DNA from: Myxococcota bacterium
GTDB taxonomy: Bacteria; Myxococcota_C; UBA6777
DNA length: 11,832 nucleotides
NCBI GenBank assembly: GCA_963169055.1
Contig: CAUJFU010000032.1
Span: forward strand, 1 to 11,832
Direction: 5' to 3'
Of this stretch, positions 1 to 7,013 are shown piece after piece. The notes under the pieces are model-generated. The model ran no database searches and was not told the origin of the DNA. It saw only the letters and a program-made list of their open reading frames with translations. How positions within the stretch are numbered: the first letter of the stretch is position 1; the number at the start of each line of letters is the position of its first letter. The position numbers and the translations under genes are program-made.

Positions 1-1259
1 CCTTTTTTACCGCTGGCTTTTTGCATAAAGCGTTGGAGCTGTTGTTGGCGCTGTTGATTGCTGAGAGATTGTTCTTGGACAGCTTGTTTCATTTGTTGGA
101 TTTGTTGCTTGGCGGCACCGCGTGCGTCTTGTTGACCGGCACCTTGGGCCATTTTGGAGACGGATTTTTGTGCGGTTTGCATGGATTGTTGGGCTTGTTG
201 GCGAGCGCCTTGTTGTTGTGAGGCTTTGGAGCGTCCGAGCTGTTGAGCAGCTTTTCGGATCTGGTCTTGCATTTCTTTGGGGAGATGCTTGAGCATTTTT
301 TCCATCATTTTCGCGAATTGTTGAAGTTGTTGGGGTGACATTTTTTTCGCGAGGTCTTCGGCCAATTTTTTCATGGCGTCGGAGATGGCTTTTTGATCGC
401 GGGATTGGAGGGCTTTTTCAAAGGCTTTCATATAGGGGTTTTTGTTATCGCGCATGGAGCGCATGAGGTCTTGGAGAGTTTTGGAGGCTTCACCGTCTTT
501 TTTGGCTTGTGGGGTTTGCGCATTTTTTTCGAGGCGCTGTTCGAGTTCGGCCAGCTTTTGGTAGAAAGCGCGGCGGGTCATGGAGCCTTCTTCGAGGGCC
601 TTCCACATCTTTTGGATCTCTTTGTAGATCTGCTTGAGTTCGGGATCCGTAATTTTTTCGAGAGCTTTTTCTTGTTCGCGTTTTTCTTCTTCGGTGCGTT
701 GAAGCGCCATCTCTTCTTGATCGATCTGGAGCTTTTTTTCCGAAGCGGTGGGAGGTTTGGCTGCGGGGGAATCGGGGGGAGCGGGCGGGCGAACAAAAGG
801 AACGATCGCGAACGCAACTGTCATCGAGACGAGTTCATACAGACCGTGAGGTCGTCGCCAAGGCGAGACTTGTTTGGGATCGACATCGTTGGCGCGGCGT
901 GCGGCGTCTTCGATGGCAGCGAGGGCAAAGCGCGAGCGCTGCCCTTGTGCGAGCAGTTGAAGGGCAGCGGTGAATCGGTCGGAAAGTCCGGCTTGTTTGT
1001 CGATCAAATGAGCCACACGCAAAGTATCAAGAGGCCAGATCCATCCGACGATCACAGCCGAAACCAACATCGCGATCGCTGCTCCCCAACACACCGAGGT
1101 CCATGCGGTTTGGATCTCCAATCGCCCCAACAACAGCGCGATCAAGACTAAAAAGCTCGCAGGGACGGCCATCCACAACATCCCTTGTGCAACACGTTGC
1201 AGGCGCAATCGCGCCTCCACAAAACGGATCACACGCTCGATTTTTTGTTGTTCACTCAT
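1..1259 (-). CDS. DUF4175-like membrane protein with helical, Gln-rich C-terminal part (partial, 3' end outside window)
   Basis: The frame is open from an ATG at 1259 to the window edge, giving 419 residues without a stop. An AAGGAG lies 9 bases upstream of the ATG. Two hydrophobic segments (about residues 27-44 and 56-75) are followed by a motif reading VAHLIDKQAGLSDRFTAALQ (82-101), then a third hydrophobic segment (about 142-157) and a Pro-rich spacer. Residues 173-330 are rich in Glu, Lys and Met and look helical, probably coiled coil. From about 335 the chain is dominated by Gln, Ala, Lys and Ser. The two N-terminal membrane segments followed by an 'IDKxxGLSDR' motif recall DUF4175-type proteins, which often sit near MoxR ATPase, DUF58 and BatA-type genes; that is family knowledge and those neighbours are not visible here. 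The long hydrophilic part probably lies on one side of the inner membrane. Biochemical function is unknown. The family call is moderate; the gene call is strong. Confidence 0.8.
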   Translation of the reverse strand, partial: MSEQQKIERVIRFVEARLRLQRVAQGMLWMAVPASFLVLIALLLGRLEIQTAWTSVCWGAAIAMLVSAVIVGWIWPLDTLRVAHLIDKQAGLSDRFTAALQLLAQGQRSRFALAAIEDAARRANDVDPKQVSPWRRPHGLYELVSMTVAFAIVPFVRPPAPPDSPAAKPPTASEKKLQIDQEEMALQRTEEEKREQEKALEKITDPELKQIYKEIQKMWKALEEGSMTRRAFYQKLAELEQRLEKNAQTPQAKKDGEASKTLQDLMRSMRDNKNPYMKAFEKALQSRDQKAISDAMKKLAEDLAKKMSPQQLQQFAKMMEKMLKHLPKEMQDQIRKAAQQLGRSKASQQQGARQQAQQSMQTAQKSVSKMAQGAGQQDARGAAKQQIQQMKQAVQEQSLSNQQRQQQLQRFMQKASGKK

Positions 1260-1268
1260 CAAAAAACA

Positions 1269-1274
1269 CTCCTT
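1269..1274 (-). promoter_or_regulatory. Shine-Dalgarno of the DUF4175-like gene
   Basis: AAGGAG read on the minus strand, 9 bases before the ATG at 1259. It fixes the start of a gene whose 3' end is outside the window. Confidence 0.75.
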
Positions 1275-1463
1275 CGCAGCGAATCCACCAACGGATTCCA
1301 CACAAGCTAGGCTACACAGTCGCTTGACGCAAGACACCACCGCCACGCAAAAGGTTTCAACGAATGCTTGCTTTGGAGGATCTTTCTCTGTTAGGACTTG
1401 CGCAGTTCGATAGCTTTTGTGGGGTGTCACCTTTTGCCAGGCGGAGATGGAGGCAGAACACCC

Positions 1464-1492
1464 TTGACTTTGTCGATTTCGTCGGTTATACG
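1464..1492 (+). promoter_or_regulatory. Candidate sigma70-type promoter for the methyltransferase
   Basis: TTGACT (1464-1469, 5 of 6 to the -35 consensus) is followed after 17 bases by TATACG (1487-1492, 4 of 6 to the -10 consensus). Transcription would begin near 1499, leaving a leader of about 90 bases before the ATG at 1588. Found by eye; unconfirmed. Confidence 0.4.
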
Positions 1493-1575
1493 CAATGTTT
1501 ACGCGGTGATAAATGGCGGAATCCTGTATGATCATGCAAGCTTGCTGGATAATGATATCGTTGTGCATACTCACG

Positions 1576-1581
1576 AAGGAG
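1576..1581 (+). promoter_or_regulatory. Shine-Dalgarno deciding the methyltransferase start
   Basis: AAGGAG, 6 bases before the ATG at 1588. The longer in-frame alternative at 1513 has no comparable site and would add 25 residues (MAESCMIMQ...) in front of the zinc ribbon. Confidence 0.75.
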
Positions 1582-1587
1582 AAATCG

Positions 1588-2508
1588 ATGCCCGTCCATT
1601 CCGAGCAAAAGCAATACAACGTGTGTCCCATATGTTCTTCCGCGATCAAAACGTGGCGAGTGAAAAGGGTCGGCAGCGATACATATAACTTGGATTTGTG
1701 CGGTACCTGCGGCTACTCATTTGTGAACCCGAGACCCTCCTTACAGTTTTTAATGGATTATTACTCCTCATTCGGGCATGGTCATGTTGGGGCTGGAAAT
1801 GAAGCTCCTGATCTTAAAACAGTTCTAGCAAAAGAGCAGAACGATCCCAATTCAACTGTTGACGCTAAAAGATTGATCAAGACCATCAAATCTCTGGTCA
1901 AGAATCACAAGAGCAACAGGTTCCTAGATGTCGGATGCGGCTATGGGTTTTTCTCTAAAGAGGCACTCAATGCGGGTTTTGACGTTGTTGCCTTAGAATT
2001 GGCCAAAAATGAAAGAGCCATCGCCAAAGAGATAACAGGGTTGAACCCTGCCGCAACTTCATTCGAAGAGTTTGAGTGTGCTCCCGAGTCTCTCGGGGTT
2101 GTGTTTATGAGCCAGATACTTGAGCATGCCTTAGATGTTAACTTATGGATTAAGAAATCACGTGATTTTCTAGTGAATGATGGAATTATAGCGATAGCGT
2201 TGCCAAATTATGGCAGCATTTTTCGCATGATTATGCAAGAGAATGAGCCTTATATTTGTCCTCCCGCACACTTAAACTTCTTTAATCCACAAAGCCTTTC
2301 GAGACTATTGGAAAATCATGGATTTAAGATTGAGGCGGTACAGTGGATTTCAAGAATACCAAAAAGAACTTTCGAGAAACGTCTCCCTCGGCTTGTTAAG
2401 CCGTTGTTGCCCGTCATCGACGTAGCTTCGTCGGCTTCGTTAAAAATTGTTGATGCTCTCCACCTCGGCATGATGATTAATGTTTATGGGAGAAAGTTAA
2501 ACGCCTAA
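1588..2508 (+). CDS. Class I SAM-dependent methyltransferase with N-terminal zinc ribbon
   Basis: 306 residues, resembling the Methyltransf_23 type. Cys13/Cys16 (CPIC) and Cys38/Cys41 (CGTC) form a rubredoxin-like zinc ribbon. The SAM-binding motif I is LDVGCGYG at 113-120, followed by the acidic end of strand 2 (ALE, Glu137) and the post-motif QILEHALD at 176-183. PPAHLNFF at 225-232, followed by a 'SLSRLLENHGF' helix, is typical of ribbon-containing methyltransferases found in surface-polysaccharide clusters. The substrate cannot be read from the sequence; a sugar or small-molecule acceptor is an inference from the family. The start at 1588 rests on the AAGGAG. The gene is AT-rich (three sampled 60-base lines are 38-40% GC; the slt line at 4321 is 55%), stands alone on the plus strand, and has no partner genes here, which suggests horizontal acquisition. 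It converges on slt with 17 bases between the stops. Confidence 0.9.
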   Translation: MPVHSEQKQYNVCPICSSAIKTWRVKRVGSDTYNLDLCGTCGYSFVNPRPSLQFLMDYYSSFGHGHVGAGNEAPDLKTVLAKEQNDPNSTVDAKRLIKTIKSLVKNHKSNRFLDVGCGYGFFSKEALNAGFDVVALELAKNERAIAKEITGLNPAATSFEEFECAPESLGVVFMSQILEHALDVNLWIKKSRDFLVNDGIIAIALPNYGSIFRMIMQENEPYICPPAHLNFFNPQSLSRLLENHGFKIEAVQWISRIPKRTFEKRLPRLVKPLLPVIDVASSASLKIVDALHLGMMINVYGRKLNA

Positions 2509-2525
2509 ATACGCAAGTCGTTGTA

Positions 2526-5120
2526 TCAGTCCTGCTTTTCGCGTTGGAGCAAAGAGCCGGGTCGCCACCAAGGTTGGATCGAAAGCATGGTGCGGCGGGG
2601 TTCCATGAGGTGGCCGTAAAGAAAGCGATAGGTGGCATAAGACTGGAGGACATAACGAGCGTAGCGGCGGGTTTGTTGGATGGAGATGGCTTCGACCCAT
2701 TCATCGAAGGGGAGTTGGGGATTGCGTTGGAGCCAACGCTTGACCCACAAGGGGCCTGCGTTGTATCCCGGGATGGCAACGGGTTCACGTTGGAATTGCT
2801 TGACCAACATCCGCAGATAGCGTGTTCCGAGGGCGATATTGATCTCGGGACGATAGAGGGTTTCGGGGTCCATGGATTGGCGGGGAAAGACTTGACGGGC
2901 AACTTGTTTGGCGGTGGGCATGATTAGCTGCATCAAGCCGTAGGCGTTGGAAAAAGACTGCGTTCGGGGATTAAAGGTGCTTTCTTCGCGCATGACGCCG
3001 TACACCATCGCGGGGTCCATCTTGTTCTTTTTGGCTTGCACCTTGACGTGATCCCAGTATGCGAGCGGATAAGCGAGATACCAATTGTGAGCGGTTTTTG
3101 CGGAGAATTCGAGGTTTCCAGCGATGGCTCCGCGCCGCCGAAAGAAGCGATCCGCAAGATGGTATTGGCCGGCCATGCGAAAGTGCATCGCGAGAAAGTC
3201 TGCGCCGGGATCGGGATGCAGCGCACAACGCCATCCGTTGGGCTTGTTGGCGGGTGCCGCAAAGTGTTCGCAATTGATCAAGCGCAACCATTCGGAAGCT
3301 GCGAGATCTTCCATATCCAAACGATAGAGCTCAACCCCTTTTCGATACGCGGGGTGCTGCGCAAAAGCGGGTCGTGGTTTGTCTGCAAAAGCCGACATGA
3401 TATCTTGGGGAGTGGGAGATTGTGTCCAGCGCGGTCCCCACGGAAGCGACGGAAGTTGGACGGGTTCAGCAGGTGGTTCGACCGTGAGGATATCGTTGGC
3501 GATGGCACTTTGGCGCAACAACGCAGCGATCGGCAATTCGGGGACGCGCCACGGGCGTTTTCGTAGCTGCACAAGGCGCTCGACCGCAAGGAAACTATAG
3601 TAGTGTAAGGGATGCCGCTCCACGAGCTGCAAATACAGCTGTTCAGCCTTGGGATCGTCGAGCTTTCCCGAAGCATTTTGTGCGGTACGTGCGGCGAAAT
3701 ACAACGCCCCCGGGGCATACTGCTCTTTTTGAAAGCGCGTATACATCGCGCCGAACGCTTTTTGCGCCTCATCCCACCGCCCTGCCCGATACGCTTGATA
3801 AGCCAAGCGCCACCGCGCATACAACGCCATATCGCCATTGGGAAACTCTCGCAACAACCGCGCATAGGTGGTCTTTGCGGCTTCTTCTTGTTTGCTGCGC
3901 TCCAACAGTTCGGCGACTGCAAACACCGCATCATCGGCGAGATAATGCTTGGGATAACGAGCCGCCAGACGACGCATCCACAAGATCGACGGGGAGACTT
4001 TTCCAAGACGCCGATACGACTGGCCGAGCCGATACAACACGCGCACTTCTTCGTGTTCCATGCCTTTGCAAAGGGTCGAAGCAGGGACAAGATCGCGCAA
4101 GGCGTCTCTGTATTTGCGCAGGCGAAACCATGCAAAGCCGCGTGCATAATGGAACCGACAACGCAAAGCGCGTGGAGACTTGGCGGTCAGTTGAACCCCC
4201 CCCAAGATATCCAACGAGAGGCGATACGCAAACACACCGTTGAGTCGGTAGGCTTGGCGGATCTTGTCTTCGGAAGTCAGCTCAAATGGGATCGAGTGGG
4301 TGGTGAGCCAGTGGGTCGCGAGTTTGCTTTGCCACGAAGAAGGACGCTCGACGAGCAAACGTCGCAAGGTCCCCAATGCTTCGCGACGTTGGGCTTTCTT
4401 TCCAGTCGCCCAACGCGCCCGCGCCCCCAACCACCACGCCGTCGGATCTTTGTCCAGAACTTCACCTTCTAAAACGTCCAAGACACGGCTGTATTGCTTC
4501 TCTCCAAGCAAAAACTCCGCCGCTTGCAACCGCGCCATCTTGTACAGCTTCGATTCACGCGGGATCTTCAGATAAGCCTCGATCGCTTTGTCCAAGACCT
4601 TTTCTTCTTGCCATGTTCGACCCAACCAAAACAGCAAGTAGTCTTCCAAAAAGTCCCCTTCTGTTTTGATCTTCTCGAAAACGGCTCGCGCTTCGCCCCA
4701 TGATTGCTTCTTAAACCAACAACGCCCCAACATCAACATCACAGCGCGTTGTTGCACAGGCGGATAATTCTTGCTTTTGACGGTGTCTGCGGTGTTTCGA
4801 CAATCGTCTTGCGCCAAATATCGCCGAATGACCGCTGTTTCAGCATCATTCAGATAAGGCTCCAACGTCCATCCTGCCGCAGCCGTTTGCGCGGACGCCG
4901 TAGGACGCGGTGCAACGGGCGTATGTTTGGAGGATGTGTTTGCAGAAGAATGACTTGCGGAGGGCGTTTGCGCCGTCCCACGCGACAGCGGAGGTGTCAC
5001 TTGACGGGTGACCACTGGCCGCGAAGAAGAGACATCTTCTCGCGTCCCCCGCGTCTTGCAGCCCACAACAACACACATCCCCAATCCCAACGGACCCAAC
5101 CATCGCACAAATGAACGCAT
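2526..5120 (-). CDS. slt: Lipoprotein soluble-type lytic murein transglycosylase (Slt family)
   Basis: 864 residues. It cleaves the MurNAc-GlcNAc bond of peptidoglycan non-hydrolytically, forming 1,6-anhydro-MurNAc. The N-terminus is a short hydrophobic signal ending in VVVGC, so Cys21 is the probable lipid-anchored residue. Lys at +2 argues against inner-membrane retention under the E. coli Lol rule. A Ser/Thr/Pro-rich linker of about 60 residues follows, then a long helical region (about 84-690) with TPR-like helix pairs, matching the Slt70 superhelical ring. The catalytic domain starts near 701: REES at 711-714 with Glu713 as catalytic acid by analogy with RQES of Slt70, GLMQL at 728-732, GYNAGP at 785-790, and a YARYVLQSYATYRFL helix near the end. 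It is longer than Slt70 (about 618 residues mature) because of the linker and extra helices. The start at 5120 has GGGGAG 5 bases upstream; the GTG at 5180 has no such site. It is the last gene of the leftward cluster. Confidence 0.95.
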   Translation of the reverse strand: MRSFVRWLGPLGLGMCVVVGCKTRGTREDVSSSRPVVTRQVTPPLSRGTAQTPSASHSSANTSSKHTPVAPRPTASAQTAAAGWTLEPYLNDAETAVIRRYLAQDDCRNTADTVKSKNYPPVQQRAVMLMLGRCWFKKQSWGEARAVFEKIKTEGDFLEDYLLFWLGRTWQEEKVLDKAIEAYLKIPRESKLYKMARLQAAEFLLGEKQYSRVLDVLEGEVLDKDPTAWWLGARARWATGKKAQRREALGTLRRLLVERPSSWQSKLATHWLTTHSIPFELTSEDKIRQAYRLNGVFAYRLSLDILGGVQLTAKSPRALRCRFHYARGFAWFRLRKYRDALRDLVPASTLCKGMEHEEVRVLYRLGQSYRRLGKVSPSILWMRRLAARYPKHYLADDAVFAVAELLERSKQEEAAKTTYARLLREFPNGDMALYARWRLAYQAYRAGRWDEAQKAFGAMYTRFQKEQYAPGALYFAARTAQNASGKLDDPKAEQLYLQLVERHPLHYYSFLAVERLVQLRKRPWRVPELPIAALLRQSAIANDILTVEPPAEPVQLPSLPWGPRWTQSPTPQDIMSAFADKPRPAFAQHPAYRKGVELYRLDMEDLAASEWLRLINCEHFAAPANKPNGWRCALHPDPGADFLAMHFRMAGQYHLADRFFRRRGAIAGNLEFSAKTAHNWYLAYPLAYWDHVKVQAKKNKMDPAMVYGVMREESTFNPRTQSFSNAYGLMQLIMPTAKQVARQVFPRQSMDPETLYRPEINIALGTRYLRMLVKQFQREPVAIPGYNAGPLWVKRWLQRNPQLPFDEWVEAISIQQTRRYARYVLQSYATYRFLYGHLMEPRRTMLSIQPWWRPGSLLQREKQD

Positions 5121-5125
5121 CTTCG

Positions 5126-5131
5126 CTCCCC
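5126..5131 (-). promoter_or_regulatory. Shine-Dalgarno deciding the slt start
   Basis: GGGGAG on the minus strand, 5 bases before the ATG at 5120. It selects the start that places the lipoprotein signal at the very N-terminus. Confidence 0.7.
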
Positions 5132-5199
5132 ACACAAAACCATGCACCGTTTCATCCGACGGAGCCGTCTCTTTTTCCACAAAACACCGTCAGACGGGC

Positions 5200-5222
5200 G
5201 CTTCACGGAACATCCGTGAAGC
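5200..5222 (-). terminator. 10-bp perfect hairpin between vanZ and slt; possible terminator or attenuator
   Basis: GCTTCACGGA (5200-5209) and TCCGTGAAGC (5213-5222) are perfect complements with a 3-base loop, beginning 8 bases after the vanZ stop. The run of T on the minus strand (TGTTTT, about 5181-5186) is some 14 bases past the stem, so this is not a textbook intrinsic terminator. It could equally be a binding site for a dimeric regulator of slt. Confidence 0.45.
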
Positions 5223-5229
5223 CCAAACC

Positions 5230-5826
5230 TCAAAGCTTGGGTGGTTGCCTTGTCGCATGATCAGGCCGAGCCGTCAAAATCTCAACCGTATTCCCGCTCT
5301 TTGCGCGCAATTGCCGCCATCGCCACCCCACCCACCAGAGCATCGCCCCCACAAACGCGCCGATCACATCCGCGATCACATCCCCACCCGAAGCATCGCG
5401 CCCCGGAACAAAGCTCTGGTGCAACTCATCGCTGAAGCCGTACAACGCTCCCACCACGGTCGCGCTCCACACCACCCAATACGGCGAGCGCAACCAGAAC
5501 GAAAACCCACCCGCCAACAACCACCCCAACACCGCATACGCGATGCCGTGGTACAATTTGTCCATCCCCACCGCCGGAAACATCACCGAGGGCAGGCTCG
5601 TGCGAGACGATGCCCAAAAGATCACCGCCATAAACAACAGCGCCGCTGCGATCGGCCAGTTCCATCCATGCGAAAGAGATCGTGTTGCCGCATCCTGCGC
5701 GATCACGGGTGGCGCAGAAGATCGTGCGGTTGGGAGTTTTTTGGAAACTTGTGTTGAGGGTGTTTGCTTTGCAGCGTGTGTCTGTTTTGTGATGGGCGTT
5801 TGTTTTGTGGTGGGCATGGATCTCAT
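5230..5826 (-). CDS. VanZ-like family membrane protein
   Basis: 198 residues. Four hydrophobic segments lie at about 57-73, 91-108, 116-131 and 150-168. The family signatures are present: MDKLYHGIAYAVLGW (88-102) before and within the second helix, and YGFSDELHQSFVPGRDAS (129-146) followed by GGDVIADVIGAFVG. The family is named for VanZ of the vancomycin/teicoplanin resistance cluster, but most members are chromosomal proteins of unknown activity; resistance should not be inferred. The first 50 or so residues are hydrophilic, with KQT occurring three times (residues 8, 14 and 20) and probably disordered. The ATG at 5826 overlaps the upstream stop as ATGA, indicating translational coupling. 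An ATG at 5817 is possible, as is a longer in-frame start at 5880 inside the upstream gene. Confidence 0.88.
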   Translation of the reverse strand: MRSMPTTKQTPITKQTHAAKQTPSTQVSKKLPTARSSAPPVIAQDAATRSLSHGWNWPIAAALLFMAVIFWASSRTSLPSVMFPAVGMDKLYHGIAYAVLGWLLAGGFSFWLRSPYWVVWSATVVGALYGFSDELHQSFVPGRDASGGDVIADVIGAFVGAMLWWVGWRWRQLRAKSGNTVEILTARPDHATRQPPKL

Positions 5827-6974
5827 TGCTTGTATTTGTCGAGAGAATCCTCGTTGCGGCGCTGCAACGAGTCTTTCCAACGCTCTTCTTGTACTTCGTT
5901 CAATTCTTTGATCTCTTTGGTCGATGATTTCTCGCGCTGTTGCGTCTTTTCCAGAACGCGGTCATGAACGAAGATATCTGCACCAAAACGAAGAGCTAGA
6001 GCCAAAGCATCGGAGGGACGGGCATCTAGCGAGATCACTTCTTCGGCAGATCGGCGAACTTCGATCGCTGCATAAAATGTATTCTCTCGGATATCCGTCA
6101 CGATCACACGAGCCACCGCCCCACCCATCGCAGCGATCGCTTGTTTCAACAGATCGTGTGTCATCGGACGAGGCGTTGCGATCCCCAGTAATTCTGTTGC
6201 GATGGCGTTGGCTTCGGCCTCGCCGATCCAGATCGGCAACAAGGCGCGGCGTTCGTCGTCCTCTTCCCCATCGCGTTCAACAGCGCGATCAACCCGCTCA
6301 TCCGATGAACCCATCGAATCCCTCTCATCCACCGAATCTACCGAGTCCATCGCATCCGCCGATGTGTCCGATGCCTCCGTCGATTGCTCTTGTGGGTCTT
6401 GTTGTTCCCGAGAGGATGGGTGGGGGATGCGCACTTGAGGGCCGCCCTGCATCGCTGCCAGCATCCGCTCGACTTCTTCGGCTCGCAAAGCTCGCTTCTT
6501 CGGAGTTTTTGCTGTAGAAGGCAATGCCTCGAAGCTTTCGCTGGTTTGCTGTGCTGACACACTCGCAAGATCGTCAAACGTCCGACTCTCCTCAACATCA
6601 TCCGCTTGCGCTTCCTCCGCACCTTCGGACGCATCGGCCTTTTGTGAGGCATCTGCGATATCTTCGGACGCATCGGCCTCTTCGGAGTCAAAAGCATCTT
6701 CCGACGAGGGGTCATCGTCGACGATTTCGATGCTGCTGAGATCAAAGGAAGGGTTGAACCGATACGAGGAGAGGTTATCTTGGCTAAGGATATCGTCTTT
6801 TTGAGGGGGGGGAGGTTGCGTTGCAGCGCGTTTCTTGCGCATCGCGGCGATGATCTCAAAGAGCGGACGTTTGTCTCGCAACAAGACGATGGGTGAATTG
6901 TTGAAAGGGTCCATCGCAAGGCCAATGATACGCATGGGGACAAGTTCGTCTTCTCTTTTGTCGTTGGCAGACAT
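5823..6974 (-). CDS. Bifunctional nuclease (DUF151/BFN) family protein with large acidic insertion
   Basis: 383 residues, against roughly 130-200 for the family. The first strand is MRIIGLAMDPFNNSPIVLLRD (14-34). The rest of the fold resumes at LLPIWIGEAEANAIATEL (245-262), with PRPMTHDLL (268-276), the IVTDIRENTFYA strand pair (291-302) and the DARPSDALALALRFGADI signature (317-334). Between them, residues about 36-243 are an insertion rich in Asp, Glu, Ser and Ala, with one basic patch and possible helix at 157-183 (KTPKKRALRAEEVERML). The frame is unbroken through it. BFN proteins are reported to have DNase and RNase activity; whether the split protein keeps it is unknown. GGAG lies 7 bases before the ATG at 6974. 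The gene follows miaB by 39 bases and overlaps vanZ by 4. A Lys/Glu-rich tail of about 40 residues ends the protein. Confidence 0.92.
   Translation of the reverse strand: MSANDKREDELVPMRIIGLAMDPFNNSPIVLLRDKRPLFEIIAAMRKKRAATQPPPPQKDDILSQDNLSSYRFNPSFDLSSIEIVDDDPSSEDAFDSEEADASEDIADASQKADASEGAEEAQADDVEESRTFDDLASVSAQQTSESFEALPSTAKTPKKRALRAEEVERMLAAMQGGPQVRIPHPSSREQQDPQEQSTEASDTSADAMDSVDSVDERDSMGSSDERVDRAVERDGEEDDERRALLPIWIGEAEANAIATELLGIATPRPMTHDLLKQAIAAMGGAVARVIVTDIRENTFYAAIEVRRSAEEVISLDARPSDALALALRFGADIFVHDRVLEKTQQREKSSTKEIKELNEVQEERWKDSLQRRNEDSLDKYKQ
6623..6679 (-). repeat. 18-bp direct repeats within the acidic insertion
   Basis: CTTCGGACGCATCGGCCT occurs identically at 6623-6640 and 6662-6679, 39 bases apart and so in frame, encoding the repeated ADASE. 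This suggests the insertion grew partly by short in-frame duplication. Confidence 0.75.
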
Positions 6975-6981
6975 CCATCTT

Positions 6982-6985
6982 CTCC
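6982..6985 (-). promoter_or_regulatory. Shine-Dalgarno of the BFN gene
   Basis: GGAG on the minus strand, 7 bases before the ATG at 6974, within the 39-base gap after miaB. It supports the longer start over the in-frame ATG at 6935, where the conserved core begins. Confidence 0.6.
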
Positions 6986-7013
6986 AAGGGTCCGATGTCT
7001 TTGGAAGCGAGCG

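Larger units (their letters stand above)
1260..1587. other. Divergent intergenic region, 328 bases
   Basis: This lies between the leftward membrane-protein gene and the rightward methyltransferase and should hold both promoters. The better candidate faces right (1464-1492, listed separately). A weak leftward candidate is TTGCGT and TAGCTT with a 17-base spacer (about 1304-1332), only 3 of 6 matches in each box. Two inverted repeats are visible: GAATCC/GGATTC at 1281-1286 and 1293-1298, which would lie in the leader of the leftward gene, and GCAAAAGGT/ACCTTTTGC at 1347-1355 and 1429-1437. Neither resembles an operator I can name. I see no RNA gene and no convincing small coding region. Confidence 0.6.

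Noticed and set aside
21-221. Leucine-rich plus-strand frame that looks like a small membrane protein
   Set aside because: It is the complement of the Gln/Lys-rich part of the minus-strand gene, where CAA/CAG codons read as Leu-type codons on the other strand.
393-1151. Plus-strand frame of 252 codons rich in Phe and Leu
   Set aside because: It lies wholly antisense to the membrane-protein gene, whose ATG, ribosome site and domain pattern are convincing.
1513-1587. Extended methyltransferase start at ATG 1513
   Set aside because: The ATG at 1588 has a strong AAGGAG 6 bases upstream, and the zinc ribbon follows it at the usual distance.
3278-4147. Minus-strand frame of 289 codons inside slt
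   Set aside because: It is an out-of-frame reading of slt with no family signature; the in-frame Slt helices and catalytic domain explain the region.
5121-5180. Extended slt start at GTG 5180
   Set aside because: There is no ribosome site before it, and it would bury the lipoprotein signal 20 residues inside the protein.
5230-5826. VanZ-like protein as a glycopeptide-resistance determinant
   Set aside because: No vanA, vanH, vanX or regulator genes are nearby; the family is widespread in organisms without such resistance.
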